Below are positions 29,060 to 39,195 of a stretch of DNA of 64,000 nt, piece by piece. Below the pieces are notes generated by a model. It made no database searches and was not told the DNA's origin. It worked only from the letters and a program-made list of their open reading frames with translations. Each line of letters starts with the position of its first letter. The stretch's first letter is position 1. This stretch comes from Streptococcus pantholopis (lineage in GTDB: Bacteria > Bacillota > Bacilli > Lactobacillales > Streptococcaceae), in assembly GCF_001642085.1 (NCBI RefSeq), contig NZ_CP014699.1, positions 496,001 through 560,000 of the forward strand, read 5' to 3'. The position numbers and the translations under genes are program-made.

Positions 29060-29099
29060 TAGAAAAAGGCCGGCTCGTTAGCGGCCGCTGCCTTTTTGG
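29060..29099 (-). terminator. Terminator after the amino-acid binding protein gene
   Basis: AAAAAGGC...GCCTTTTT hairpin enclosing an inner CGGC/GCGGCCG stem, T-rich on the minus strand. Confidence 0.65.
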
Positions 29100-29180
29100 G
29101 ATAAGAAGCGCTCTTAGATAAAAGCTATTTCTGCGGTATGTAAACAGCTGAGAAAAGGTTTTATTTTTGGAAGCACTGTT

Positions 29181-29990
29181 CTATTCAGCCCTTGCAGGGG
29201 TCAAATCATATTTATCATAGATTTGCTGGAGACTTCCGTCTTTGTTCCACTGACTGAGCAGATTATTGATATAATCAATGACACCGGTATTTGATTTTTT
29301 AGTAGCAATGCCATATTCTTGTGTGTTAAACCCTTCTTTGAGGATTTCTGTCTTCTTGCTGACATAACCTGTAAGAATAGATTTGTCAACGGAAAAAGCA
29401 TCAATACGTGTTGCATAAAGCGAGATAGCCAGTTCAGGGAAGCTCCCCAGCTGCACGTACTTAAAGGTCAGATTGTGTTCTTTGGCATAAAGTTCCAAGT
29501 TTGCTTTTGTTGTCGCACCTTGTGACACGCCGATAGTCAAGCCGTCTAAATCATCGATAGTTTTGATCTGGCTCGATTTTCTGACCAAAAAGCCAATTTC
29601 ATCATAGTAATACGGATTTGAAATGCTGTAATTGGCCTGCCGTTCTTCTGTAATAGTATAGGTCGCGATTAAAATGTCAATCTGTCCGTTATCCATGAGC
29701 GGCTCACGAGTTTGAGTTGTGACAGGTACATACTCGACTTTAACCCCCAGCTCTGCAGCAATTTTTTTGGCGATGTCGATTTCCATACCCTCATACTTAC
29801 CTGTATCAGCACTGTAATAACCGAAGTTAGGAACATCTTGTTTGACGCCTACCCTCAGGACACCGGCATCTTTAATTTTTTGAATTTGTTCTGACTGACT
29901 GGCAGCAGCAGCATCTTTCTGTCCAATAAACAGGAGGGCAATAATGAGCAGAAAAGCAGCTAAACTTGTCAGAAAAGGTCTTAATTTCAT
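29181..29990 (-). CDS. Amino-acid ABC transporter substrate-binding protein
   Basis: A 269-residue extracellular binding protein of the SBP_bac_3 family. It has an N-terminal signal segment (LAAFLLIIALLFIGQKDAAAAS) without a lipobox Cys. The bilobed domain shows VLRVGVKQDVPNFGY, EIDIAKKIAAELG and IGVSQGATT. It should capture a polar amino acid outside the cell and deliver it to the two permeases. It starts 11 bases after the ATPase stop. How it is held at the cell surface without a lipid anchor is unclear. Confidence 0.88.
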   Translation of the reverse strand: MKLRPFLTSLAAFLLIIALLFIGQKDAAAASQSEQIQKIKDAGVLRVGVKQDVPNFGYYSADTGKYEGMEIDIAKKIAAELGVKVEYVPVTTQTREPLMDNGQIDILIATYTITEERQANYSISNPYYYDEIGFLVRKSSQIKTIDDLDGLTIGVSQGATTKANLELYAKEHNLTFKYVQLGSFPELAISLYATRIDAFSVDKSILTGYVSKKTEILKEGFNTQEYGIATKKSNTGVIDYINNLLSQWNKDGSLQQIYDKYDLTPARAE

Positions 29991-30001
29991 AGTGCCCCTC
30001 C

Positions 30002-30766
30002 CTATTTCACTGATACACGTTCGCTGGTATGATTGATAATTTTACTTAGGAACTGTTTAGCTCGCGGTTCTGTTGGATTATCAAAGAAACCTTGAACATC
30101 GGTAGTATCAACTAAAATTTCTCCATCAGCCATAAAAATGATACGATCGGCAACTTCTCTGGCGAATCCCATTTCGTGTGTAACAACAATCATGTTCATG
30201 CCTTCTTTTGCCAGATTTTGCATAACCGCAAGAACATCACCGATTGTTTCGGGATCAAGTGCTGAAGTTGGCTCGTCAAAAAGCAGAAGTTCGGGGTTCA
30301 TAGCCAGACCGCGGGCGATGGCAATCCGCTGTTTTTGTCCTCCGGAAAGCATCCCAGGAAAGGAATCTTTACGATCCCACATATTAACATAAGTCAGATA
30401 TTGTTCAGCAATAGCTTCCGCCTCCTGCTGAGATTTTCCCAGAACTTTGGTCAGAGCTAAAGTAACATTTTCTAACACTGTTTTATGAGGATAGAGGTTG
30501 AAGTGCTGGAAAACCATCCCAACTTCCTTACGAAGCTGCACTAAATCTTTAGCAGAAGCATTAGCCACATCATGCCCGTTAACAGTCAGTGTTCCGCTGT
30601 CAATAGACTCCAGAGCATTCATTGTCCGAATGAGTGTTGATTTCCCTGAACCAGAAGGTCCAAGCAGAACAACAACCTGTCCAGCTTCAATTTCTAAGTT
30701 GATATGGCGCAGAGCATGATATTTCCCATAATATTTCTCAACATTTTTATATTCAATAAGGGCCAT
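30002..30766 (-). CDS. Amino-acid ABC transporter ATP-binding protein
   Basis: A 254-residue GlnQ/HisP-type ATPase with Walker A GPSGSGKST, signature LSGGQKQR and Walker B LLLFDEP followed by the TSALDPE D-loop. First gene of the operon (ATPase, binding protein, permease, permease). A strong promoter lies upstream on the minus strand: TTGACA (30840-30835), 17 bases, TAAACT (30817-30812). Divergent from vicR, as in related streptococci. Confidence 0.92.
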   Translation of the reverse strand: MALIEYKNVEKYYGKYHALRHINLEIEAGQVVVLLGPSGSGKSTLIRTMNALESIDSGTLTVNGHDVANASAKDLVQLRKEVGMVFQHFNLYPHKTVLENVTLALTKVLGKSQQEAEAIAEQYLTYVNMWDRKDSFPGMLSGGQKQRIAIARGLAMNPELLLFDEPTSALDPETIGDVLAVMQNLAKEGMNMIVVTHEMGFAREVADRIIFMADGEILVDTTDVQGFFDNPTEPRAKQFLSKIINHTSERVSVK

Positions 30767-30811
30767 ATAATCCTCCTTTTATCATTGTGAGATTTTCTGA
30801 CATCTGAAAAC

Positions 30812-30840
30812 AGTTTACCACAGATAGGCTTTTGTGTCAA
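30812..30840 (-). promoter_or_regulatory. Promoter of the amino-acid transporter operon
   Basis: Minus strand -35 TTGACA, 17-base spacer, -10 TAAACT. No repeat or operator is evident in the remaining 30.85-31.0 kb. Confidence 0.75.
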
Positions 30841-31027
30841 TTATCAGAAGAACAGAATGTTAATTTTTGTAAGGCTTTTTGAGAAAATGTTCAGATAAAT
30901 CCTTTTTCTGCAGTCAGGTTGGCGGCCTTTCATTGGCAGAAATTACTGGGCTGGTTTTTTAGCGGAAACTTGTCATAATTTGCTCTCTGCCTTTACATAC
31001 CTAATGTTTTAAAATAGTTGCTTTTTT

Positions 31028-31104
31028 TGCTATAATTAAAAAGTGTATGGTTTTTAGTAAAAACATACTCAGACCATGCCCCAACGATGGCCGTTGGGAA
31101 TGGC
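31028..31104 (+). promoter_or_regulatory. vicR promoter and leader hairpin
   Basis: Extended -10 TGCTATAAT (TATAAT at 31031-31036). The leader contains a hairpin CCCAACG (31080-31086)/CGTTGGG (31092-31098) with an outer CCAT/ATGG extension, about 30 bases before the start codon and not followed by T. Confidence 0.6.
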
Positions 31105-31129
31105 TAAATAAACCTGAAGAGGTGTACAA

Positions 31130-31840
31130 ATGAAGAAAATTCTTATCGTAGATGACGAGAAGCCAATTTCTGATATTATTAAGTTTAATTTGGCTAAGGA
31201 AGGTTATGATACAGTGACGGCCTTTGATGGCCGTGAAGCACTGGAAAAGTATGGGGAAGAAAGTCCGGATTTGATTATTCTCGATTTAATGCTGCCTGAA
31301 CTGGATGGCTTAGAAGTTGCTAAAGAAGTGCGTAAGACCAGTCACATTCCGATTATTATGCTCTCTGCCAAAGACAGTGAATTTGATAAGGTTATCGGTC
31401 TTGAAATCGGCGCGGATGACTATGTCACCAAGCCTTTCTCAAACCGCGAACTTCTGGCTAGGGTTAAGGCCCATTTACGCAGAACAGAAAACATTGAAAC
31501 GGCGGTTGCGGAAGAGAACGCATCAACTGAAATGCCAGAAATTACTATTGGTGAGCTGCAGATTTTACCAGACGCCTTTGTTGCTCTGAAACGCGGCACA
31601 GAAGTGGAACTGACTCACCGTGAGTTTGAATTGCTGCATCATTTAGCAACACATATCGGTCAAGTCATGACACGTGAACATTTACTTGAGACGGTTTGGG
31701 GCTATGATTATTTTGGTGATGTCAGAACAGTCGATGTGACTGTGAGGCGTTTGCGTGAGAAAATTGAGGACACACCCAGCCGGCCGGAGTATATTTTGAC
31801 CAGACGGGGTGTCGGATATTATATGAAGTCTTATGAATAA
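31130..31840 (+). CDS. vicR: VicR (WalR/YycF) response regulator
   Basis: A 236-residue OmpR-type regulator of cell-wall metabolism. Receiver with the DDE pocket (ILIVDDEKP), phospho-Asp in [13 protein letters not shown], switch Ser in IIMLSAKD and Lys in YVTKPFSN. The winged helix ends [10 protein letters not shown]...TRRGVGYYM. First gene of vicRKX, overlapping vicK by eight bases. The complete, canonical receiver contrasts with the degenerate one encoded at 21.5 kb. Confidence 0.96.
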   Translation: MKKILIVDDEKPISDIIKFNLAKEGYDTVTAFDGREALEKYGEESPDLIILDLMLPELDGLEVAKEVRKTSHIPIIMLSAKDSEFDKVIGLEIGADDYVTKPFSNRELLARVKAHLRRTENIETAVAEENASTEMPEITIGELQILPDAFVALKRGTEVELTHREFELLHHLATHIGQVMTREHLLETVWGYDYFGDVRTVDVTVRRLREKIEDTPSRPEYILTRRGVGYYMKSYE

Positions 31841-33185
31841 TAATATCGTAGGAAATTTAAATACTTTTGAATTTGCTATCCTGCTTCTGCTTGTTTTTGT
31901 GGCATTTTATTTTATTCATCTGGCTATCCGGGATTTTCGCTTCTCTAAAAATATCCGCATGCTTAGTGATAAGGTCAGAGACTTAATCACCGGTAACTAC
32001 ACCGGTGATATTAAGGTCTCTGGAGATGCAGATATGAGAGATTTGGCTGAGCATCTCAATGATTTGTCCAAAGTTTTTCAGCTGACTCATGAAAATTTAG
32101 CCCAAGAAAAAAATCGCTTAGCCAGTATTCTGGCTTATATGACTGATGGGGTGCTGGCAACAGACCGAACCGGGCAAATTATAATGATTAATGAAATGGC
32201 GCAGAAGCAGCTGAATTTAAGCCGTGATGAAGCCCTTCAGCTGAATATTGTAGATATTTTAGGGCAGGACAGTCCCTATAATTACAGCGACTTGGTATCA
32301 AAGACACCGGAGATTGTTTTAAATCAGCGCAATGAGTACGATGAATTTATAACGCTGCGTATCCGATTTGCTCTTAACCGGCGTGAAAGCGGCTTTATTT
32401 CAGGTTTGGTTGCTGTTTTACATGACACAACAGAACAGGAAAAGGAGGAGCGTGAGCGTCGGCTGTTTGTTTCCAATGTCAGCCATGAGCTGAGAACTCC
32501 TCTGACTTCAGTAAAATCTTATTTGGAGGCGCTGGATGAAGGAGCGCTGAAAGAGGATATTGCGCCCAGCTTTATCAAGGTTTCTCTGGATGAAACCAAT
32601 CGGATGATACGGATGATTTCGGACTTGCTCAATTTATCCAGAATCGATAATCAGGTCACGCAGTTAGACATTGAAATGATTAATTTTACTGCTTATATGA
32701 CCTCTGTTTTAGACCGATTTGACCACATTAAGAATCAGGAGAGTTTTGGCGGAAAATATTATGAAATTGTCAGAGACTATCCTGCTGTGCCTATTTGGAT
32801 TGAAATCGATACAGACAAGATGACACAGGTGCTGGACAATATTATCAACAATGCCATAAAATATTCTCCGGACGGAGCCAATATCACCGTCAGTATGAAA
32901 ACGACAGATACACAGCTGATTATTTCTGTCGCTGATGAAGGCCTGGGAATTCCTAAAAAAGATCTGCCTCTGATTTTTGACCGCTTTTACCGAGTAGATA
33001 AAGCAAGGAGCCGAGCTCAGGGAGGGACAGGCCTGGGGTTGGCTATTGCCAAGGAAATTGTTAAGCAGCATCAGGGATTTATTTGGGCTAAAAGTGATTA
33101 TGGCAAAGGGTCGACCTTTACCATTGTTTTACCATATGAAAAGTCTGCTAATATTTATGAAGAATGGGAGGAAGACGGCGACTGA
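31833..33185 (+). CDS. vicK: VicK (WalK/YycG) sensor histidine kinase
   Basis: A 450-residue kinase of the streptococcal type: one N-terminal transmembrane helix, almost no extracellular part, HAMP (about 35-85), PAS domain (about 95-205), then HisKA with the phospho-His in [13 protein letters not shown] and a HATPase domain ([29 protein letters not shown]). It senses an intracellular or membrane cue and phosphorylates VicR. Overlaps vicR and nearly touches vicX. Confidence 0.96.
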   Translation: MNNNIVGNLNTFEFAILLLLVFVAFYFIHLAIRDFRFSKNIRMLSDKVRDLITGNYTGDIKVSGDADMRDLAEHLNDLSKVFQLTHENLAQEKNRLASILAYMTDGVLATDRTGQIIMINEMAQKQLNLSRDEALQLNIVDILGQDSPYNYSDLVSKTPEIVLNQRNEYDEFITLRIRFALNRRESGFISGLVAVLHDTTEQEKEERERRLFVSNVSHELRTPLTSVKSYLEALDEGALKEDIAPSFIKVSLDETNRMIRMISDLLNLSRIDNQVTQLDIEMINFTAYMTSVLDRFDHIKNQESFGGKYYEIVRDYPAVPIWIEIDTDKMTQVLDNIINNAIKYSPDGANITVSMKTTDTQLIISVADEGLGIPKKDLPLIFDRFYRVDKARSRAQGGTGLGLAIAKEIVKQHQGFIWAKSDYGKGSTFTIVLPYEKSANIYEEWEEDGD

Positions 33186-33187
33186 TT

Positions 33188-33997
33188 ATGTCAGAAAGCG
33201 GATTTAAATACAGTATCTTAGCTTCAGGCTCGAGCGGCAATAGTTTTTATCTTGAAACAGACAAAAAACGTCTTTTAGTTGATGCCGGTCTAACCGGCAA
33301 AAAGATAAGCAGCCTATTGGCAGAAATTGACCGAAAACCGGAAGACCTTGATGCTATTCTGATTACACATGAACATTCGGACCACATAAAAGGTGTGGGG
33401 GTCTTGGCTCGTAAGTATCATTTGGATATTTATGCCAATGAGAAGACCTGGCAAGTAATAGATGAACATCAGATGATTGGTCAGATCAATCAGGAACAAA
33501 AACATATTTTTAAACGCGGAAGTCTGATGACATTTGCCGACCTTGACGTTGAAAGCTTCGGTGTCAGTCACGATGCGGCTGAACCCCAGTTTTACCGTTT
33601 TATGAAAGATAATAAAAGCTTTGTAATGCTGACGGATACAGGCTATGTCAGTGATCGGCTGGCGGGATTGATTGAAAATGCAGATGCCTACCTGATTGAA
33701 TCCAATCATGATATTGAAATTCTTCGGTCAGGCTCTTACCCATGGCGGCTTAAGCAGCGTATTCTTTCAGATAAAGGTCATTTGTCCAATGATGATGGAG
33801 CTCAAGCTATGATTAGAACAATCGGCAGAAGGACACAGAAGATTTATCTGGGCCATCTGAGCAAAGAAAACAATATCAAAGAATTAGCGCATATGACGAT
33901 GGAAAACAGTCTGTTATCAGCTGATTTGGGGGCAGGTACTGACTTTAAGGTTTTTGATACTTCGCCTGATACCGCTACTCCTTTGACTAAAATTTAG
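33188..33997 (+). CDS. vicX: VicX, metallo-beta-lactamase fold protein (YycJ-like)
   Basis: A 269-residue MBL-fold hydrolase with the metal motif THEHSDHIKG and later His/Asp ligands (LTDTGYVSD, ESNHD, LGHLSKEN). It is always encoded with VicRK in streptococci; YycJ/WalJ-type proteins are thought to be nucleases. The start at 33188 fits the conserved MSESGFKYSILASGSSGN; an upstream in-frame ATG at 33164 overlaps vicK. Probable terminator-like hairpin AATCTC/GAGATT downstream. Confidence 0.92.
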   Translation: MSESGFKYSILASGSSGNSFYLETDKKRLLVDAGLTGKKISSLLAEIDRKPEDLDAILITHEHSDHIKGVGVLARKYHLDIYANEKTWQVIDEHQMIGQINQEQKHIFKRGSLMTFADLDVESFGVSHDAAEPQFYRFMKDNKSFVMLTDTGYVSDRLAGLIENADAYLIESNHDIEILRSGSYPWRLKQRILSDKGHLSNDDGAQAMIRTIGRRTQKIYLGHLSKENNIKELAHMTMENSLLSADLGAGTDFKVFDTSPDTATPLTKI

Positions 33998-34154
33998 GAA
34001 TCGGTAGACTGCTGATGGCAAAAAATCTCAAAGTCAGAGATTCTTTAAATCGCTTTTTGCTTAATTTTATTTATTGAATGACAAGTGGTAGGACAGGGTG
34101 AAAACAGCTTTTATTTGCAGGTTTTTGTCTGTCTCCCTTTTTTTATTAATTTTT

Positions 34155-34162
34155 GCTATAAT
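34155..34162 (+). promoter_or_regulatory. Candidate rnc promoter
   Basis: Extended -10 GCTATAAT (TATAAT 34157-34162) preceded by a T-rich tract. If used, the rnc leader would be about 650 bases and would contain three hairpin repeats. Otherwise 34060-34350 holds nothing I recognise. Confidence 0.5.
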
Positions 34163-34370
34163 GAATAGGACTGTTAAGTCATTAAAATACTTAAAAAAGA
34201 AGATACAGCAGCTGATGCCAGAAACAGTAGCTGTAGAGGCGGTTTGTAACATTTTACAGTTTTTCAGTGCTTGCTGAAGTTTTGAAGGTATTGAGCAAAA
34301 GAAAGTTAGATGTGTTCTTCATCACTGCTGTTTTTCAAACACTTTCCAAACAGCTTTTGTATCTTGTGAA

Positions 34371-34480
34371 TTGAACACGGCCTAAACGCTGCGGGAAAAA
34401 GATGTCCTGACTTAGAATCTGGCGATTCGTCAGTCAGTCCCCTATTTTCCTTTTGCGTTTTTCACGGCCTTTGTATCTTG
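34371..34480 (+). repeat. Hairpin repeat (F9)
   Basis: Arms GGCC/GGCC and AAACGC/GCGTTT, apical hairpin CTGACT...AGTCAG. A decayed CTTTTGTATCTTG end (34353-34365) of another copy precedes it. Confidence 0.85.
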
Positions 34481-34484
34481 TTAA

Positions 34485-34691
34485 TTGAACACGGGCTAAA
34501 CGCTGCGGGAAAAAGATGGTCAAGTGCACAATTGATTTCACAGTTAGGCAGCCGTAAACGTCTGAAGGCTTTGTCGTCCTAACGGCCGCCCGCACCCTTC
34601 TAGTCGTTCTGGCAGGGGTGCGTCTGCGAAATCAGAGATTTCGGACTTACCGTCATTTTCCTTTTGCGTTTTTCACGGCCTTTGTATCTTG
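34485..34691 (+). repeat. Hairpin repeat with one core (F10)
   Basis: Complete copy with one 105-bp core unit; arms AAACGC/GCGTTT and GGGAAAAA/TTTTCC. Confidence 0.85.
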
Positions 34692-34695
34692 TTAA

Positions 34696-34805
34696 TTGAA
34701 CACGGCCTAAGAGCTATGCAAAAAAGACAGCCTGTTCTAGAGCCTTGAGGCTCTTCGTCCAGTCTCCTATTTTTGCTGTGAGCTTTATACGGCCTTTGTA
34801 TCTTG
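34696..34805 (+). repeat. Hairpin repeat (F11) abutting rnc
   Basis: Arms GGCC/GGCC, AGCT/AGCT and GCAAAAA/TTTTTGC with an apical GAGCC/GGCTC hairpin. It ends TATCTTG, eight bases before the GGAGAGG of rnc. Confidence 0.85.
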
Positions 34806-34823
34806 TTGTTAAAGGAGAGGTTT

Positions 34824-35510
34824 ATGCAGGAGTTGGAACGTCAGTTGCTTGCTGATTTTAATATTTGTTTTAGTGATTCAAGTCTGTTGGAAACGGCTTT
34901 TACTCATACGTCTTATGCAAATGAGCACCGTCTCCTAAACATTTCACACAATGAACGTTTGGAATTTTTAGGAGACGCGGTTCTGCAGCTGCTGATTTCA
35001 CAGTATCTATTCAGCAGATACCCTAAAAAAGCAGAAGGTGAGCTGTCTAAAAGGCGTTCAATGATTGTTCGTGAAGAAAGTCTGGCGGGTTTTTCCCGTC
35101 AATGCGGCTTTGAGCGGTTTGTCAAGCTGGGAAAAGGTGAGGAAAAATCAGGCGGCCGGAACCGTGATACAATTCTAGGAGACCTTTTTGAAGCATTTCT
35201 AGGCGCTCTTTTTTTGGATCAGGGCTTGGAGACTGTCAGCACTTTTTTGGATCAGGTGATGATTCCGCAAGTTGAAAAAGGGAATTTCGAGCGTGTTAAG
35301 GACTACAAGACAGGGCTTCAGGAACTCCTGCAGACTCAAGGAGATGTTCTGATTGATTATCGAGTTGTTGCTGAGTCGGGTCCTGCGCACAATAAGTGTT
35401 TTGAAGTAGCCATTTTTGTTAATGAGAAAGAAATCAGCCGTGGCAGCGGCAAATCAAAAAAATTAGCCGAGCAGGCTGCTGCTAAAGAAGCTTTGAATCG
35501 ATTCCAGTGA
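34824..35510 (+). CDS. rnc: Ribonuclease III
   Basis: A 228-residue double-strand-specific endoribonuclease. The catalytic domain has the signature [13 protein letters not shown] and the second acidic cluster [16 protein letters not shown]-terminal dsRNA-binding domain follows (about 155-228, ending [15 protein letters not shown]). It processes rRNA and structured leaders. The ATG at 34824 has GGAGAGG upstream. Seven bases before smc. Its leader contains three long hairpin repeats, possible substrates of its own product. Confidence 0.95.
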   Translation: MQELERQLLADFNICFSDSSLLETAFTHTSYANEHRLLNISHNERLEFLGDAVLQLLISQYLFSRYPKKAEGELSKRRSMIVREESLAGFSRQCGFERFVKLGKGEEKSGGRNRDTILGDLFEAFLGALFLDQGLETVSTFLDQVMIPQVEKGNFERVKDYKTGLQELLQTQGDVLIDYRVVAESGPAHNKCFEVAIFVNEKEISRGSGKSKKLAEQAAAKEALNRFQ

Positions 35511-35517
35511 GGAAGAA

Positions 35518-38500
35518 ATGTTTTTAAAAGAGATTGAAATGCAGGGGTTTAAATCCTTTGCCAATAAAACAAAGATTACCTTTGATAAAGGGGTGACAGC
35601 TGTGGTTGGCCCCAATGGTTCCGGCAAAAGCAATATCACTGAAAGTCTGAGGTGGGCATTAGGGGAATCCAGTGCTAAAAGTTTGCGGGGCGGTAAGATG
35701 CCGGATGTTATTTTTGCAGGGACTGAAAACCGCAAGGCGCTCAACTATGCTCAGGTAGCGGTTGTTTTGGATAACAGTGATGGTTTTATCAAAGGTGCAA
35801 AGGATGAAATCCGTGTTGAACGCCATATTTACCGCAGCGGTGACAGTGATTATTTGATTGACGGACGCAAGGTACGTTTGCGTGATATCCATGATTTATT
35901 TATGGATACTGGTCTGGGTCGGGATTCGTTTTCGATTATATCTCAAGGCCGTGTTGAAGCTATATTTAACAGTAAACCTGAGGAGAGGCGGGCTATTTTT
36001 GAAGAAGCTGCCGGTGTTTTAAAATATAAAACACGTAAAAAAGAAACACAAGGCAAACTCAGCCAGACTCAAGACAACTTAGACCGTTTGACTGATATTA
36101 TTTATGAGTTGGATACACAGATTAAACCGCTTGAAAAACAGGCTCAGACCGCTAAAAGATTTTTAGAGCTTGAAGAAGAACGTAAGCAGCTTCATCTGGA
36201 TATTCTCATTGAAGATATTGACAGCGATAAACTTCATCTGGATCAGAATACCCGTGAACTGGAAGGGGTTAAAAAAGAACTGTCCATTTATTATCAGCAG
36301 CGGCAGAATTTAGAAAAGGACAATCAAAACCTGAAAAAACAACGCCAGACTGTCTCAGAAGAAATGTCCAAGAAACAGTCCGGTTTGGTTGATATCACTC
36401 GCTTAATAGCTGATACTGAGCGGCGAATTGACTTGTTCAACTTAGAATCCAGTCAGAAATTGGAACGCCGTCAGGAAGCAGATCAGCGCTTAAAAACGCT
36501 TAATGCAGAAGCTGATTCCTTAAAAATAAATATAGCTGATAAGGAAAAACATTTGCAGGAGCTGTCAGAAAAACTCGTTTCGCTGGCTGATGAGATTGCA
36601 AGATTGGAAGCTGAAGCAAAACGATTCTCGTCGGATCCGGATCAAATGCTGGAAAACTTGCGAGAAGGCTATGTGCGGCTGATGCAGCAAGAAGCAGATA
36701 CATCCAATAACCTGACGACTGTCCAAGCCGAAATAGACAGTCACAAGCAGCTTTCGGAATCTCAGGCCGAAGAAATGCAGCAGCTTGAGGAAGAAATAGA
36801 AGCAGTTGGAGAGGAAGTCAAAAAGGCTCTATCAACTGCTGCTGAGGCTAAGCGGACACTTAAGGAACTGCTGGAGAACTATCGCAGCTTAAATCAGGAG
36901 CTTCAGGAAGATGAAGCTGTCTATAAAGATGCGCAAGAAAAGATGTTTGTTCAGGCTGACTCACTTAAGACCAAGCAAGCACGGCAGGACAGTTTAGAGG
37001 CTATTTTAAAAAATCACAGTCATTTTTATGCAGGAGTCAGGGCTGTTTTACAGGCTTCAGAAAAGCTAGGCGGCATTATTGGTGCTGTTAGTGATCATTT
37101 AAATTTTTCACACGATTACCAGACCGCGTTTGAGATTGTCCTAGGGGGCAGCAGCCAGCACATTATTGTGGCTGATGAGGGGGCGGCAAAGCGCGCGATT
37201 GCCTATTTGAAGCAGCATAGACAGGGAAGAGCCACCTTTTTGCCTTTAACCACTATTAAACCCCGAGAGCTGTCGCAGCAGAATCTATCTAAATTGGCCT
37301 CTTGTCAGGGATTTTTGGGGTTGGCCAGTGATTTAGCGACTTTTGCACCGAATTTAGAAAAGATTTTTAAAAATCTTTTAGGTCTGACGGCTCTTTTTGA
37401 TACTGTTGATAATGCTAACCGGGCAGCCCGTCTCCTCAAATATCAGGTTCGTTTGGTGACACTTGATGGGACAGAGATACGTCCGGGAGGATCATTTTCC
37501 GGCGGCAGCAGCCGTCACAACCAGACAAGCTTTGTTAAACCCGAGCTGGAACATTTGAAAGCTGAAATAGCAACTGAAAAAATAAAACAGCAGCAGCAAG
37601 AAAAAAAGGTTGATGAATTAAGACAGGCTCTCTCCGAAAAGGAAAAAAGGCTGAATCACATAAAAGCAGAAGGTGAAACAGCCCGTCTGGCTGAACAAAA
37701 AGCAGAGCTTGAATACCGTCAGCTGTCAGAACGGTTCGGCGATTTGCAGGATGTTTATCAAGGTCTGCAGGCTAAGAGCACAGATCAAAGAGCAGAAGAT
37801 CTAAAAGCCGAAAAAAGAAAGCTTGAAGAGCTTTTAAATGACATAGCTGAGCAAAAAGAAAAAATAAATACAGAAATTGAACAAATTAAAGAAAATAAGG
37901 GCGCTCTCAATCAAAAAGCAGATAAGCTGGCCAATAAGCTGGCTCAGGCTCGGCTGGATGAACGGGAACTCCAAAGTGAAAAAAAGTTTGAGGAGTCTGA
38001 TAAAAAACGGTTAGAAGCCAGTCTGGCAGAGACCGCAGCTAATATTGATGAACTAAAAACTGTTTTAAATGAGCAGTTAGCTTCATCTTCTGATCAAGAG
38101 CTGCCTAAGCTGCAGGAGCAGTTGGCAGAAGCCAAAGCAAGAAAAGAGGAAGATGAGAAGCGTCTGGTACAGCTGCGCTTCGAACTGGAAGACTGTGAAG
38201 CCCAACTTGATGAACTCGCATTACGGTCCCAAGAGACAAACCAGCAAAATGAACGGCTTATTCGCAAACAGGCTCAGTATGAAGCTGAGGCCGAGCAAAT
38301 TTCAGAGCGGCTGAGAACTTTTGCCCGCAGTCTGGCTGAGGACTACCAGATGACTCTGGATGAAGCCAGAACGAAAGCAAAAGCCATTGAAGACAGTAAG
38401 CTGGCACGACAAAAACTGCAGACATTGCGCCGGCAGATAAAGGCTTTGGGTCCTGTTAATATTGATGCTATTGAGCAGTATGATGAGGTTAATGAACGCC

Positions 38501-39057
38501 TGCTTTTTCTAAACAGTCAAAAGGATGATTTGGTACGGGCAAAAAATCTTTTGCTTGAGACCATCCATGATATGGACGATGAAGTAAAAACACGTTTTAA
38601 AGCCACTTTTGCTGCTATTCGCGACAGCTTCAAAGAGACATTTCAGCAAATGTTTGGAGGAGGCTCCAGTGACCTCATTTTAACTGAAGGTGATCTTCTG
38701 ACAGCAGGTATTGAAATTTCTGTTCAGCCGCCAGGCAAAAAGATTCAGTCGCTTAATCTAATGAGCGGCGGAGAAAAAGCTCTCTCTGCTTTGGCACTGT
38801 TATTTGCCATTATCCGTGTTAGAACTATTCCCTTTGTTATCCTTGATGAGGTTGAGGCTGCTTTAGATGAAGCTAATGTAAAACGTTTCGGCGATTACCT
38901 CAACCGCTTTGACAAGTCCAGTCAGTTTATCGTTGTCACCCACCGCAAAGGAACCATGGCAGCAGCCGACAGCATTTATGGTGTGACAATGCAGGAATCG
39001 GGAGTATCAAAAATTGTTTCTGTTAAACTAAAAGAGGCTGAGGAAATGCTGGATTAA
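35518..39057 (+). CDS. smc: Chromosome segregation ATPase SMC
   Basis: A 1179-residue SMC protein. N-terminal Walker A GPNGSGKSN, two long coiled coils rich in Glu/Lys/Gln (about 165-500 and 680-1010), a central hinge (HFYAGVRAVLQASEKLGG...GGSSQHIIV), and C-terminal signature LMSGGEKALSALAL with Walker B FVILDEVEAALDE. With ScpA and ScpB it compacts and segregates the chromosome. Co-transcribed with rnc, as in many Firmicutes. Confidence 0.96.
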   Translation: MFLKEIEMQGFKSFANKTKITFDKGVTAVVGPNGSGKSNITESLRWALGESSAKSLRGGKMPDVIFAGTENRKALNYAQVAVVLDNSDGFIKGAKDEIRVERHIYRSGDSDYLIDGRKVRLRDIHDLFMDTGLGRDSFSIISQGRVEAIFNSKPEERRAIFEEAAGVLKYKTRKKETQGKLSQTQDNLDRLTDIIYELDTQIKPLEKQAQTAKRFLELEEERKQLHLDILIEDIDSDKLHLDQNTRELEGVKKELSIYYQQRQNLEKDNQNLKKQRQTVSEEMSKKQSGLVDITRLIADTERRIDLFNLESSQKLERRQEADQRLKTLNAEADSLKINIADKEKHLQELSEKLVSLADEIARLEAEAKRFSSDPDQMLENLREGYVRLMQQEADTSNNLTTVQAEIDSHKQLSESQAEEMQQLEEEIEAVGEEVKKALSTAAEAKRTLKELLENYRSLNQELQEDEAVYKDAQEKMFVQADSLKTKQARQDSLEAILKNHSHFYAGVRAVLQASEKLGGIIGAVSDHLNFSHDYQTAFEIVLGGSSQHIIVADEGAAKRAIAYLKQHRQGRATFLPLTTIKPRELSQQNLSKLASCQGFLGLASDLATFAPNLEKIFKNLLGLTALFDTVDNANRAARLLKYQVRLVTLDGTEIRPGGSFSGGSSRHNQTSFVKPELEHLKAEIATEKIKQQQQEKKVDELRQALSEKEKRLNHIKAEGETARLAEQKAELEYRQLSERFGDLQDVYQGLQAKSTDQRAEDLKAEKRKLEELLNDIAEQKEKINTEIEQIKENKGALNQKADKLANKLAQARLDERELQSEKKFEESDKKRLEASLAETAANIDELKTVLNEQLASSSDQELPKLQEQLAEAKARKEEDEKRLVQLRFELEDCEAQLDELALRSQETNQQNERLIRKQAQYEAEAEQISERLRTFARSLAEDYQMTLDEARTKAKAIEDSKLARQKLQTLRRQIKALGPVNIDAIEQYDEVNERLLFLNSQKDDLVRAKNLLLETIHDMDDEVKTRFKATFAAIRDSFKETFQQMFGGGSSDLILTEGDLLTAGIEISVQPPGKKIQSLNLMSGGEKALSALALLFAIIRVRTIPFVILDEVEAALDEANVKRFGDYLNRFDKSSQFIVVTHRKGTMAAADSIYGVTMQESGVSKIVSVKLKEAEEMLD

Positions 39058-39195
39058 AGGTGAGTTTATTCAAAAAGCATTTCGGGCTGCAGCTGTATAA
39101 AAACAGCTATTAGCTGATTGGAAGATGGAATTTTTGGATTGAATAGAGAAAGCAAACTATTTTTGCTACAATAAAGAGGGATAATGAGGTTAAGT

